64,000 nt of DNA from Ceratothoa steindachneri (GCA_963969495.1 OZ018321.1:107708557-107772556), one strand, 5' to 3'. Counted from the first letter of the stretch, positions 22,920 through 35,285 are shown. Numbers and translations: made by a program. Notes: generated by a model from the letters alone, not told the origin.

Positions 22920-23460
22920 CAATTTTTAATTATTTTTCTTCCAAGCTATATTTAAATGGAATTCCATAAATTACATATAAAATAATAATACAATTGTCTT
23001 TCTTAATACATGATAATTAATTACTTTCATCTGACCATATATCTTTAGATATTTGTTCGTGTGTGCAATTTTTTTTTATCTCTGGCCCACTAAAGACGAT
23101 TTTTCTGTTGACCTCAGATATCCATGGCTTCTTTCTCGCCTTTTATCCTCTGATCTTTAAGTCTTCTTCTAACTGTACTGGATGATAATTTTTAACTTGA
23201 AGCTTCATTGAACTCCTCAGAAATTTCTAGTGAAACCTGAATGATAGATAATTTTTAACTTGAAGCTTCATTGAACTCCTCAGAAATTTCTAGTGAAACC
23301 TGAATGATAGATTTCTTCCTTAGGTGAGGTAAGACGTTTTTTTTGCCACTTCTCTTCTTTGATACCAAGCTCTTCCTTTAAGTTTTTTACTTTACTAATG
23401 TTAATTATTTTTGAACGATATTGTATACGCAATAGTTATAAATTTATGCTGAAACATAAG
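22920..23460 (-). pseudogene. Tc1-like transposase fragment
   Basis: On the minus strand, short blocks resemble the middle of a Tc1 transposase: STVRRRLKDQRIKGEKEA, then a shifted ARKKPWISEVNRK, then IWSDES, the block with the first catalytic Asp. The similarity is patchy and frameshifted, so the assignment is tentative. A 63-bp direct duplication at 23,184-23,309 lies inside it. Confidence 0.5.
23184..23309. repeat. 63-bp direct tandem duplication
   Basis: The unit beginning gataatttttaacttgaagc occurs twice back to back (23,184 and 23,247) with essentially no differences, so the duplication is young relative to the decay of the surrounding transposase fragment. Confidence 0.9.
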
Positions 23461-23621
23461 AAATATTAGTTAAATTCTGTTTTAGAAAACACTATTTTAT
23501 TAATTACATACCATTTAGTAAAATACTATGTATTTCAAACATATTAGCAAAATGCACATTGAAATACATATTTATGAATATAATAAATTCCAAAAAGTTT
23601 TATTTTAAATATATTTATTTA

Positions 23622-24621
23622 TGTGAGGGAACCCCACGTGGACTCTCTTGAGCAGAACGGAACTTTCATGCGCTGCAGAAGGCACGGTTAGGCCTAAATT
23701 GGTAAGCCTAACCCCCCTTTCCACAAGCGGTAGCCTCGAACCGTGTCCACCACGATTCACTTTTACACGGGCAGAATAGCCTCTGCAAGAAGATTCGAGG
23801 CCATTCGAGAGTAGAGCTGTTTCCCACTTACCGCCCCCCAACCCCGGGGAGAGCCTCGGACATAAATAGCGCTCGACTCCAATGAAGAGACACAGAGTTG
23901 AGAAATCTCGCCCGGACCACAGAATATTTCCCACAGTCAGGTGCTAACAACAAAGCAAAGTGACAGCTGAACTATTTTGTGTATTTGGAATTAGCCCCAG
24001 CCAGTGAGGTAATTCCACTTAACGATCGCCACCGAGTGATTTTCCAGACTTCTCTCATTAACTCCTGTTGAAGCCCTCCTTCGTTCGCCCCTTATTTCGG
24101 GTGGCCGAAATACTTTTCCCTGGACCGGAAGTTACCGCCCTCCCCCCTATTTTTGCAGAACCGTCATCACTTCAAGTTCCCGCTCAGAAGTTCCGAGCGG
24201 CCTCACCTCACGTGCAGAAGACATCCGTAAGCCAACCCCTCTCGCCCCTTCAGTAACCCAATTGAGTTAATTCCCCCCGATCCCATTTGAATAGTCTCCT
24301 CCTGTAATACCTTAAGTTCTAACTTCATAGTCTGATTTATAACTACAATTCCCCCCTTCGTTTACTGATGTGATTTTGTCCGTTAATTCTCTGAGGTAAT
24401 TTTACCCATCAATTCTCTCATTATTTTTATGTAAATAAATAAAATAACCTTGAGCTTTGCCATTGCCCATTTGTTACCTGACCTCGTTGCACTCTTATCT
24501 AGCATTTCAGCCCGTCTAAACTAGCAGTGTCCCGTCCCTTCGTCGGTTCACCTATAAGTTATCGGTCCCTTTTCCATAGATATAATATGGTATTGATGTA
24601 ATATAATGTCATACCACGACA
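23622..24621 (+). mobile_element. Candidate solo LTR
   Basis: A 1.0-kb unit that starts TGTGAGGG and ends CCACGACA, so it has TGT...ACA ends. It is flanked by attta (23,617-23,621) and atata (24,622-24,626), a possible 5-bp target duplication with one mismatch in AT-rich sequence. In + orientation it has a TATA-like cataaatag at 23,861-23,869 and AATAAA at 24,434-24,439, an order expected of U3-R-U5. No primer-binding site or internal gag-pol is adjacent. A partial antisense copy at 10,427-10,980 shows that it is a dispersed repeat. Confidence 0.6.
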
Positions 24622-25325
24622 ATATATGAGGGGTGCTTTATATTTTTGGTCAAGGGTTCATGTATCTTTTGCCATAGCTTTACTATTTTTTACATATCTT
24701 TGCTTACAAACTGTCTGCGGGAGAAGCCCGTACTGGTTTTTACTTTAAATAATAATAAGAAAACCCCGAAAATTTATGACGATTTTCTTGATGAAAATAT
24801 TCAAGTTATAAGTAAATGGTGAAATATTCGCACGAATATGACGAGTTGGGTATTTGAGGCAATATCTTGGCGAGAAATCCAAGTATGATTAATGGTGGAT
24901 GATCCAAAGCCTTGCTGAAGACCCAGGTTACGTGTCCATGGGGAATTTTATTGCGCGGTTCCCTCACCAAGGTTCTTTTTGTCCCGGAATGGAGTTATAT
25001 TTTTATTATCTATTTTATTTCGTTTTTTGAATTTGACTCTGCCTTTCTTTACTGGGATTCAAATTGATATTTGTTTTGCCTGCGTGCCCTTATCCCCCCT
25101 TTCACAAACATATACACCTTGGTAGAGTTATTTGGAATATGTCGTCGCTTTTACATTCATCGGATTCAAGGTGCGAGAGAAACGCTCCCACCAAGACGAA
25201 ATAGTCATAATTCGCTTGCTCGATATTTTCAGACTCCTTAAAAAGATTGGATTCGCTGGAATTCGACCCCAAGGAATGGGAAAGGTTTTTTCTCTCGCCC
25301 ATGTTTTGTTTCTCCTTGCCTCCTT
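24622..25325. other. Non-coding flank between LTR and copy C
   Basis: About 700 bp with no recognised gene or element. It ends in the target site of copy C. Confidence 0.5.
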
Positions 25326-25339
25326 TGTTGCCCCGGTTC
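25326..25339 (+). repeat. Target-site duplication of copy C, left
   Basis: TGTTGCCCCGGTTC, identical to 31,986-31,999 immediately after the A tail of copy C. Confidence 0.9.
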
Positions 25340-25958
25340 CCCGTAAGGGGCGCGGCGATTTGCCATCCTGGCCGCCGTGCTGACGGGATCCAGCGCTCCG
25401 TCCGGCCCCAGCTTAGCCTCTCTTCCTTCCTTCAGATAGCCCGATTTCTCCCCTACCTCGTCGCTTTTCATACAACTTCTCCCACAACTTTCTCTGGTCA
25501 GCCTCTAATTTCAAAGGGTAGATGCTGACCTTCCTCTCAGCCAACCGTCCCGCATCGGGGCCTAGGGGGTGGGGGACAATGTTCCCTAACGCCTGAGCTC
25601 CGGTCTGGGGTGGCTGGTTTTTAACAACCTGCTTCATCCCCACCCATACCTTCCACACATCCCTTTTCCTCTCTTCTTCACAACCTATATTTTTTACGCC
25701 GTGTCTAAGGTGGAGCCGCCATGCCGATGGACTGCCAGGCCACCAGGCGGGAAGGGTGGTCCGAAATGGCGGCGCCTGGCTCTGCCAGGCCTGTAAGCAC
25801 CTCTTGCAGTGTGGGCAACTGCAAGAGGTGATGAGAAATTGCGTCCCGTGGCAAAAATAGGGTCACCATGCCCATGGATGAATCAATAAAACCTCAAACC
25901 CCTTTAACTCCCCCTTGCTCATCGACGGTGCCGCCGTCGGGCAGCTCCACCAAAAAAA

Positions 25959-27600
25959 ATGGATGTCCCCCCCCCCTGTGCTTGCACAGGGGACCCTCCA
26001 TATTTCTCTAACCGGAGAGGAGGCTTACTCGTCTCCTTCGCCTACGGGTGCAGGGGACTCCCCCTCACCCCCTTCTTTGGAGGTGCTTTCGGGCACCTCC
26101 CTTTTCCCAGCGGCAGTCCCCTCTTTTCTTTCCAAAGGGACTGCCAAGAAAGCCAGCAGGCAGCCCTTAGCAGCCGCTCCCCATCGAAGCGGCTCGGTAG
26201 GGCAAACCCCCTTAGGGGGGAGAGGGAAGCCAGGCCCCTTCGGTCGCTTCCCTCAAAAGACCTGCTGGCAAGAATTTTAAATCTTGCCGGGGTCAAGGCC
26301 TGTGCCTCCCCACACAAGACTGGCGACACTGCCAAGGGGACCTGCGATGTCCTGGGAGGGGATGGCCAACTGGAGGCCCCTCCTGTGATAGACATGGTCC
26401 TTGAGGAGACCCAGCCTCAGACGGTAGGGCCTTCCATGGGGGGGAATTCGGGCTCGGCGCCAAGCACCGAACCCGAATCCGCCCCTATGCAAGGTCCTCC
26501 TCAAATGGCTGAGGGCTCCGAGGCAGTAAAAGAAGGGGAGGGATCTCCTCCGACAGGTGCCCCTACGACAACCGGGACCTTCTCCATTTCGGAGAGGGAC
26601 CTGGCTGAGGCCGGTCCATCTGGCCTAGAGGCTTCTGCCGGCGGAGGTGAGAAGCGGGTTCGTTCCTCGCCCTCCTCTCCAAAAAAGAAAAGGACTAAAA
26701 AGACGAAAAAGACTCGGGGCTCCTCTCCATCCGCGGGGGCTGCGGGGACGGATGGGTCTGCTGCCACTCTGGCAAGCGACCAAGCCAAGATCGGCACATC
26801 CGCCCCCTCTGCCCCCCCGGTTGCGGAGCCGCTGACAAAGAAGACTAATACGTGGAGTGCACAGGGCGGAGACTCTATGACATCGGGGCCCCTGATTCAG
26901 AGGTTACCTGGCGTTTTCGAGCCCGCTGGCTTCAAACGCTTCCTCGTTATTCGCTCCACTGATGGCACCATGTTGTCCAAGGGCAACATGATCCATCAGA
27001 GGAGAGGATTAGCCAGTGCAATTGGTAGAGAGGCGAAGGTGACCCGTTTCTCGGACGGCAGCCTTCTGGCGAATGCGGCGAATCCCGCTTAGGCGGCCAA
27101 GATAAGTGCTCTTCGGACACTTCATGGCACCCCGGTGAATGTGACGCCGCACTCTACCATGAACTTTGTGAAAGGAGTAGTTTATGCGAGGGAACTCGTT
27201 GACTACTCCATTGAGGTCATCACCCTAGAGCTGGCCGACCATGGGGCGGTCAAGGTCGAACGTGTGATGAGAAAACAGGGAGGGGCTTCGAGACCCACCC
27301 CTACACTCTTCGTCACGTTCGACTGTGACAAGCTCCCTGAGTCGGTGCGTGCCGGTTGGTACCGCTACCGCGTGAAGGCATTCGTGCCACTGCCGCGGCG
27401 GTGCTATTACTGTCACCGCTTCGGCCATACGAATCGCTCATGTAGACTTGCAAAGTCGGGGTCACCCGAAGTCTGTGTAAATTGCTCCAAGGTCGCACAC
27501 GATAAGTCCAAATCGTGTGTGGCCAAGTGTGTCAATTGCGGAGAGCCGCACCCTGCTTCTCCTGGAGAAAGAAATCCTGGCCGTTCAGGCCCAGGATAGA
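25959..27600 (+). pseudogene. Copy C ORF1 (zinc-knuckle RNA-binding protein)
   Basis: The gag-like protein of the element, which would form ribonucleoprotein particles. The open part 25,959-27,092 (377 codons) has a proline/glycine-rich N-terminus, an acidic stretch, the lysine tract SPKKKRTKKTKKTRG (possible nuclear localisation or RNA contact) and the block PGVFEPAGFKRFLVIRS. A TAG at about 27,090, where copy D has GAG, ends it. The frame then continues through VDYSIEVITLELADHGAVK to three zinc knuckles, CYYCHRFGHTNRSC, CVNCSKVAHDKSKSC and CVNCGEPHPAS. The last is cut by a small deletion near 27,555 compared with CVNCGEPHPASSKQC of copy D. Confidence 0.85.
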
Positions 27601-27623
27601 CTATCATTCCGCGAGGCTAGGAC

Positions 27624-29468
27624 TTGGTCCTGGCGCGCCCAGCTCTGCCTGGGACGTCATATGCCTCAGTAGTTCGAAAGGCACCCTCTGCTCCTGGCCC
27701 ATCCAGGCCAACGAGCACGGTTGTTTCCGCGCCCATTCGGAGCCCTTGTGCGGGCTCTACCCAACCCGGGCGCTCCCCTGGTAAAGCTGGCGGCAAAAAG
27801 GGTTCATACCCAGCCCTGGCTATAACCAGGGCTCCCCCCTCTTCCCCCAGCGTGAACGTTTTCCGCAAGGCGAAACGGCCACGCGCCTCCACAGAGTCGT
27901 TAGACTCACAGGAGGCAACACCCCTGAAGATGGTCGCTAGGCCATCTTCGGGGGTTCCTAAAGCTGTCCCCCGAAAGGAGGACAGCAACAAAGGAGCTTC
28001 GGCTCCTTCGCCCACGCCCCGAGGTGGAGCGAGTGGCTCGGAGACGGTGGTTCCTCGAAAAGAGGGCCCCCCGCCTCCGAAGCCGCAGCGCCCGCCTAAG
28101 GTTTCGAGGCGGAGGGAGGAAAAGACTCGCATGGCGAGTCAACCTCCCCCAATAAGTCCTCGAAGGCGACAGCACCTCCAGCGCTTTGTCCGGCCAACGG
28201 GGTATAAGGGTCTTGCGACCCCATCACCGCGTGACGGCCGGGCAGGGGGTTTCGCGGTTTACACCCGGCATGATGTCTCCGTTCTTCCTTTCTCTTTAGA
28301 TACCTCCTTTCAGGCAGTGGCTGTGCAGCTGCACCTTGATAGGAGGTATACTATCATTTCTGCGTACATTCCACCGTCAGCTGACTTCGACGCGGGGGAC
28401 TTCCGCCGCGTCGTGGCACGGTTGCCGAGGCCCTATCTCTTGCTTGGAGATCTGAACGGCAGGCATCCTCTCTGGGGAGATTACACCATAAATCCCAGGG
28501 GACAAGTCCTTGCCGATCTGATCGAAGAGCTTGAGATGGGTGTCCTAAACGTGGATGAGTTTACGCATCACTGTCCGAGAACCGCTTCATTTTCTTGCCT
28601 TGACCTATCTTTGTGCTCTTCGGATGCACAGCCTGATTTTTATTGGGGGGTGGTCGATGACCTCCATGGTAGTGATCACTTTCCCATTCAAATATCATTT
28701 TCAGGGCAACTGCCGCCTGAGAGACCACCTCGGTGGTGCTTGGCGCGGGCGTGGTGGCCTGCATTTCAGGAAATGACTGAATTCTCTATCTCAGTCGAGG
28801 AGTTTAGGTCGGTAGATGAGGCCGTTGAGTTCTTCTCCGGCAACCTCATCGCCGTGGGCCTGACTACTATTCCTAGGACGTCTGGCCGTTTTGCACGCCG
28901 ACCACTCCCATGGTGGTCGGCCGAGTGTGAGACGGCCCTCAAACAGAAGCGTTATGCCTACATGCGCTATAAGCGCCGCCCGAACGATTTCACTGTCGCT
29001 GAATTTCGTCGGGCTAGGGCTAGGTTCCGGTATATTTCGAAGCACGCCCGCCGCTCTTCTTGGCGGGCATACGTGTCTTCACTTAACGGGAAGACCCCTT
29101 TAGCTGAGGTGTGGAAGCGAGTCAAAAGGATTCGGGCCAAGTTCTCGCAGGACCCCCCCCCCCCCGTTCTCCAGGAGAATGGGACCGCAATCTCGGACCC
29201 AGCGTCCGTGGCGGAATCCTTAGCGACCGCTTTTTCCGCATTCTCTAGCCGTGATGCTGCTCCGCCAGCATTCATTGCACGTCGTGATGTCGCGGAAGGC
29301 CGCCGGCTGGACTTTACCTCCAGAGGCGGAGAACCCTTCAACGACAAGTTTACTGTGAGTGAGTTGCGTTCCGCTCTCGCTTCGTGCGCGGACACCGCCC
29401 ATGGTCCGGACGATGTCCCGTACGCCATGCTTCGAAACCTGGGTGAGCAGGCATGGCCTTTCTGTTAG
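27624..29468 (+). pseudogene. Copy C chimeric ORF1 tail-endonuclease ORF
   Basis: A 614-codon open frame that starts in the ORF1 frame (ARPALPGTSYASVVRKAP, KAKRPRASTESL, SRRREEKTRMAS). It slips into the ORF2 frame at about 28,138, where one C is missing compared with copies D and E. It then reads the AP endonuclease: AVYTRHDVSVLPFSLD, SAYIPPSADF, GDLNGRHPLWGD (codon 275 on), FTHHCPRTASFSCLDLS and GSDHFPI, and the linker with YISKHARRSSWRAYVSSL. About 235 bp encoding the first endonuclease block (NCRGLRANW and QET in copy D) are deleted near 28,197, removing the catalytic Asn and Glu. A 2-bp loss near 29,450 ends the frame. It is not a working enzyme. Confidence 0.85.
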
Positions 29469-30391
29469 ATTTGTTCAACAGGATCTGGGTGGAAGGTCTC
29501 CTCCCAGACTCCTGGCGAATTGCTACTGTGCTCGCCTTTCGCAAGCCGGGGAGAGATCACTCTTCTCCGACCGGTTTCCGCCCAATATCTCTAACCTCTT
29601 GCGTGTGCAAGTTGATGGAGAAATTGGTAAATGTTAGATTAGCCTATTTCCTGGACAGCGGAGGCCATCTGTCTTCTGCACAGTGCGGCTTCCGTAAGTT
29701 CCACTCCACGTCGGATGCTCTGCTCCGACTGGAAAATGCCGTCTGCGAGGCTTTCCTTCGTAGACAGCACTACGCCACGGTGTTTTTTGATCTGGAGAAG
29801 GCCTATGATACCGCATGGCGATACGGTATCATGGAGACTCTCCACACGATGGGGGCGAGGGGACGCCTCCCAATGTTTATATCTGAATTTTTGCGAGATC
29901 GACGATTCTGCGTACGGGTGGGGGGAGCCCTCTCCGGCCCAAAGGAGCAGGAAGAGGGTGTCCCGCAGGGAAGTGTCCTCAGTGTCACACTCTTTGTCCT
30001 GAGCATCAACGGCATCACCTCGGTGCTGCCGGAAGATGTTCTCGCTACGCTCTACGTGGACGACCTTTCGATCTCTTTTGGCGCGGCCCAGATGCCAACT
30101 CTGGAGCGTCGACTCCAACAGGCATTGAACCGCTTCTCTCGCTATGCCGAAGCGCACAGGTTTCGGTTTTCTTTGGCCAAGACTAAGGTGGTGCACTTCT
30201 GCCGCCATCCACGGCTTCACCCCGACCCAGATTTGTTTCTTAATGGGGTGCGCCTGTATGTGGTTGAGTCGCACCGTTTCCTTGGTCTTGTATTCGACCG
30301 ACGCCTCACCTGGGAGGCTCATATTCGCAGCCTTAGGGTCTCTTGTACCCGCCCCATGGACATTCTCCGTTCCGTGACGTTCAGCGCTTGA
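29453..30391 (+). pseudogene. Copy C reverse transcriptase domain
   Basis: 312 open codons carrying the RT fingers and palm: PDSWRIATVLAFRKPGRDH, FRPISLTSCVCKLMEKLV, CGFRKFHSTSDALLRLE, FFDLEKAYDTAWRYGI (first catalytic Asp), EGVPQGSVLSVTLF and LYVDDLSISF (Y201-V-D-D at 30,053-30,064). The thumb follows up to MDILRSVTFSA. The frame ends at a TGA created by a 1-bp loss at about 30,388 (agcgcttgagg against agcgcttcggg in copy D). Palm motifs are intact; the reading frame is separated from both neighbours. Confidence 0.88.
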
Positions 30392-30589
30392 GGCGCTGAT
30401 AGGGCTACCGCCTTACTTTTTTATCGATCATTTGTTCGCTCAAAGCTCGACTACGGATGCGAGTTTTATGCATCCGCAGCCGAGCGTTTATTGCGGAAGG
30501 TGGATTCGATCCACCACACCGGCCTTCTCCTTGCGACCGGTGCCTTCCGCACTTCCCCCATTGAGAGCCTGTTGGTCGATGCTGGGTAG

Positions 30590-31783
30590 ATGCCACTCGC
30601 TCTGCGCCGCGTGCAGTGCATCACCCGCCTGTACGCGCGAGCCCGGCGGCTCCCTCAGTCGCCAACAGCTCTCACTGCATCCGCAGCTGATCTCGATGGT
30701 GCCTATGCCGCCGAGAGACGCCAGTCATACCCTAAGCCTTTTCGGTTTAGGGCCAGGAAACTCCTTCGAGAGGTAGATATAGCTCTCGGGCCGGTGGCGC
30801 CCCTGGTTCTGCCCAGGACGCCACCCTGGAGGGTACCACATTTGGCTATTTGTCGCCACGCCTCTGCTCCCAAAGCTTGTACTGCGCCGGGAGTATTGCG
30901 TTCGACCTTTTTGGAGCACACATCGTGTCACGCTGGTACCGTGCCAGTGTATACGGATGGCTCCAAGTCCCAAGAGGGGGTCGGCTTCCACGCCGTATCC
31001 CCTCTGTTTGAAGTCAGCGGGGCTCTACCAGGCGCTGCGTCTGTCTTCACGGCCGAGCTGGTGGCAATACACCACTCGGTACGGGAGATTACGCGACGTG
31101 CCCGGTTCGGAGACCGGATTGTGATCTATAGCGACTCACAAAGCGCCCACAGTTCTCTCGGGGCATTGGAATCTCCGCATCCCCTGGTTCGCGAAATCCG
31201 TGACGCCACGGTTTTGGCGAGCCGGGCAGATGTCGAGATTATCTTCTGCTGGGTTCCTGGACATGTAGGAATTGCGGGGAATGAGCGCGCCGATGAGGGC
31301 GCCAAAGAGTCCGCGAGGACTCTGCGACCGGACCAGCGTTTCGCTCTTCCTTACACTGACTACATGGCAGGAATACGGGCAGCTCTTCGGACTGCTTGGC
31401 AAAGAAGATGGGAGACGGTCGAGGGGAACTTAAAGTTGCGTGCCATTGCGCCGCGACTGTTCCCATGGACCTATCCCCCAATGCCGCGGCGGCTTCAGGT
31501 TGCTTTCTGTCGTCTCCGAATCGGCCACACTCGTGTGACGCATCGCTATTTGATGGAGCGCTCGCCTGCGCCCTATTGCAACGACTGCGTCGTCCCCCAG
31601 ACTGTTCGGCACATTCTTGTCGAATGTCCCAGTCTGGGTGATCTTCGCGCACTACACCTGTCACGGTGCCGGAATGGGCGGGGTCGCTACCGCCTGTCCC
31701 TTGTACTCGCGATGAGTGCGTGCACATCGACTGGTGGACTTATTGACTTTTTGGGGGAGGCTGGCCTTCTCCCTATTATTTAA
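30590..31783 (+). pseudogene. Copy C RNase H domain and C-terminus
   Basis: 397 open codons. RNase H removes the RNA strand after cDNA synthesis. The catalytic set is present: D123 (VYTDGSKS), E156 (FTAELVAIH), D182 (YSDSQSA) and D235 (GNERADEGAK). The C-terminus carries C330-x2-C333-x7-H341-x4-C346 in a context of HTRVTHRYLM and HILVECPSLGD, a zinc-like motif common in I and Jockey group ORF2 proteins. An in-frame TAG at about 30,587 separates it from the thumb region. Confidence 0.88.
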
Positions 31784-31985
31784 GCAGAGTTTGTTTTTTG
31801 TTTTGTTTTGTTTCATGCATTTGTTTTTGTTTTTTTCCCTTCCCCCATTTAGGGTGTTTTTTTTGTTGTTTTTTTTCTTCGTTTAATTTTATTTTAAAGT
31901 AGCCTAGAACTAGGCCAGTTTTAATACGGCGACTAATGCCCATGTAGGCAGTCGCCAGATGAGCTCTTAAAAAAAAAAAAAAAAA
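31784..31985 (+). promoter_or_regulatory. Copy C 3' UTR with two hairpins and A tail
   Basis: Hairpin 1 is AGCCTA-gaac-TAGGC at 31,901-31,915. Hairpin 2 pairs GGCGAC (31,928-31,933) with GTCGCC (31,951-31,956). The conserved agatgagctcttaaaa and the A tail follow. The same two hairpins recur in other copies; they are candidates for the RT recognition site on the element RNA. Confidence 0.7.
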
Positions 31986-31999
31986 TGTTGCCCCGGTTC
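31986..31999 (+). repeat. Target-site duplication of copy C, right
   Basis: TGTTGCCCCGGTTC, identical to 25,326-25,339. Confidence 0.9.
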
Positions 32000-33195
<1,196 letters not shown>

Positions 33196-33199
33196 GTGA

Positions 33200-34830
33200 A
33201 ACTGTGTAGAAATTAAAACCCCATGAACCAGGGAGCGGGGAAGGAGGTGCACCTAATGGCGGGGGATATGACCACAAGTCTGGATAACAGCTGCGGTTCG
33301 ACGTGGAATGGACTGAATAGTGTTCTGGATGTAGTAGTGGTTCGCCAACCTGCCTTTATCCACGCGGATCCCCGACCGGATAATTAAATAGACATAAAGG
33401 TCAGTATGACAATCGCTGGTGAGCCCGAGGGCAGAGGTTCCAAGAAGTAAACAGCGTTCAGGTGGAACCTTCGTCGCCCCGGGGCAGAGGGACCTGTTCC
33501 GCGTCAGAGGCATGTAGATATAGATACCCATCGTCATGATTCCTTGGAACAGAGTGTGCGTGTGTGTTGTGTTGCGAAGACGGAAGAGGAAAGAAAGCAG
33601 TTTTGTCATTGGCTATGTGTGTAATGAGAAGTGTAAAATATACCCATCCGAATACAGGGATGAGTACAGCGCGTCCACCAATCGGTAGCCAGATCTCCAT
33701 GCGCTCACGTTTGTGTCCGCTCTTGCAGGGATCGAACCCGGTACCGCGACGTTGGCAGACGAACGCTTATCCACTCGGCTAGCAAGATGTCTGGTTTTTG
33801 GATGTGGGAGACATCCTTGTTCAGCCACTCTTGCATCAAAGAATTGGGCAATTCAGCTAGATTGCTTTTGGCACGTTGCTCGAGGTAGTCCCATGGGTTT
33901 TTAGATCCGGAGATTTTGCGGGCCAATCCAGATGTGTGATTGTTTCTGAATGTTCATCTTGACAGTCCGTCACAGTTCTAGTCCGGTGAACGCGGGAGTT
34001 GTCATCTTGGAAGGCAGGGATGGGAATGTTATTCTCCGTGTTAAGATCAATGGTATCCTCAATACCCTGTCATCCCATAGGTCAAGGTAGGCATACTGGT
34101 CCAAAGACTCCATTTCTGCAGAAGTAAAACACTCCCACTACATCCACAGAACCACCGCGACCTTGAGCCTTCACACACTCGTCCTGGAAGACCATGAAGT
34201 CTACGATGAGAATGATGACGGGTATCATTCACCATAAAGGTAGAAACGTGATTCGTCAGGCTAGATACGTGTTTCCAGTCTTCCACGGTCCACTGCTTGT
34301 GTCTTCTCGCCCACTGTAGCCGGGTAAATTGTGGGTAGAAGTGAGCAAAGCTCTCTTGCGCGCCACTCTTCTCTATATTTACATGCTATGCAGTTCCTGC
34401 GGAGTGTTCTTTCAGTAATGGGTGCCGAAGAACCCGCCTTGATCTCTGGCATCAATTCCTCGAAGCGAAGAGTTTTAGCTACAAGCAATGAACCACCCTG
34501 GCGACGGTCCTGGTCCGTTGTTATCGCCTTTTGTCCACGATTATGGCGGGAATTTCCTGTAGACCGCGATTTTTGCCATTGAAGGTAGACCCATATGACC
34601 ATACGCGTAGATATGCCTGCAAATTCGGCTACATCCTTCATAGGATGGCCTTTGGCGCGCACCAATAAAATCACGTTTTTTAGTCGCGGGCGACTCTTAC
34701 ATCTCACTATGTCGGTCGGTCGGTCGCTTCCTGTTTTGCTTTGGGGGAGGGGTAATAATACCCTAACTATTCGACCGATTCTAACGAAATTCGATACCCT
34801 TATGTTGTTTTACATTCTCTTTCGAGTGAT
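33200..34830 (-). pseudogene. Tc1-like transposase relic split by a SINE
   Basis: On the minus strand the blocks appear in Tc1 order. An N-terminal helix-turn-helix lies at about 34,690-34,500 (ILLVRAKGHPMKDVAEFAGIS). Then comes a damaged second DNA-binding helix (ERTLRRNCIACKYR, about 34,400), the EDWKHV block near 34,280 that precedes the first catalytic Asp, and VNDTRHHSHRR. Further on are pieces of the central region, and SNLAELPNSLMQEWLNKD near 33,850. The C-terminal block [20 protein letters not shown] lies at about 33,270-33,340, on the far side of an inserted SINE. Frameshifts are common, so no protein could be made. Confidence 0.8.
33333..33798 (-). mobile_element. tRNA-derived SINE, copy 1
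   Basis: Read on the minus strand it begins with a tRNA-like head: A box TAGCCGAGTGG (33,771-33,781) and B box GGTTCGATCCC (33,728-33,738), about 33 nt apart, as in a Pol III promoter. A body shared with the copy at 35,358-35,817 follows. It interrupts the Tc1 relic, with TGGATGT on both sides (33,326-33,332 and 33,799-33,805) as the probable core of a target duplication. Confidence 0.75.
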
Positions 34831-35282
34831 ATAATTGACACTGTCCTCATAAGGTTAGTCCTGGAATTATTGAAAGTTTTGAATGTCGTAAGGTCACAAA
34901 TTAGAATAAGTGAGAGCACGCGACCTTTGGTCAGCAGACCTTGTTTTGTCCTAGGGGTGGGTGGGTGGGGCAAGCAATCCTTCATATATCAGCTGCAGCC
35001 TGCTGGACTATAATGTACCTGACATCCCTTTGCGGGAGCCACCGCCATTTGGGCATTTCCCTTTCCCTTCTTAGTTATTCGAGACAAATTGCTAAGCAAA
35101 GGTTGGGAACCTGCTTCCAGCCCTCCCGGTCCCCTTATTTTACCCTCTCGCATCCCTCTCAAATTATATGCACTTCAACATTTTCCCATCGTTTTTAATT
35201 CTTTTTAATGAAAACTTTCAAAATCATTTTTTTCTTTGCACTGGTGCGTTTTGTTAATAAAAGACGCGGTATATTGTTGTCA

Positions 35283-35285
<3 letters not shown>
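34831..35285. other. Non-coding stretch
   Basis: No recognised gene or element between the Tc1 relic and the (GT)n array. Confidence 0.4.

Larger units (their letters stand above)
25340..31985 (+). mobile_element. I-group retrotransposon copy C, full length
   Basis: A 6,646-bp insertion delimited by a perfect 14-bp target duplication (25,326-25,339 and 31,986-31,999). It contains, in order, a 5' UTR of about 620 bp, ORF1, ORF2 (endonuclease, RT, RNase H, C-terminal Cys/His motif), a 3' UTR with two hairpins and an A tail at about 31,969-31,985. This defines the ends of the family. Stops, frameshifts and a deletion of about 235 bp at the endonuclease start make it non-autonomous. RNase H downstream of RT and zinc knuckles in ORF1 place the family in the I group (I, Nimb, Loa, R1 relatives); the exact clade is open. 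Confidence 0.9.

Noticed and set aside
23605..23934. 109-codon minus-strand frame upstream of the 24 kb repeat, considered as a host gene
   Set aside because: It lies within the candidate LTR, antisense, with no recognised domain.
29639..30322. 227-codon minus-strand frame
   Set aside because: Antisense to the RT palm of copy C. The sense strand has all RT motifs, so the antisense frame is not credible.
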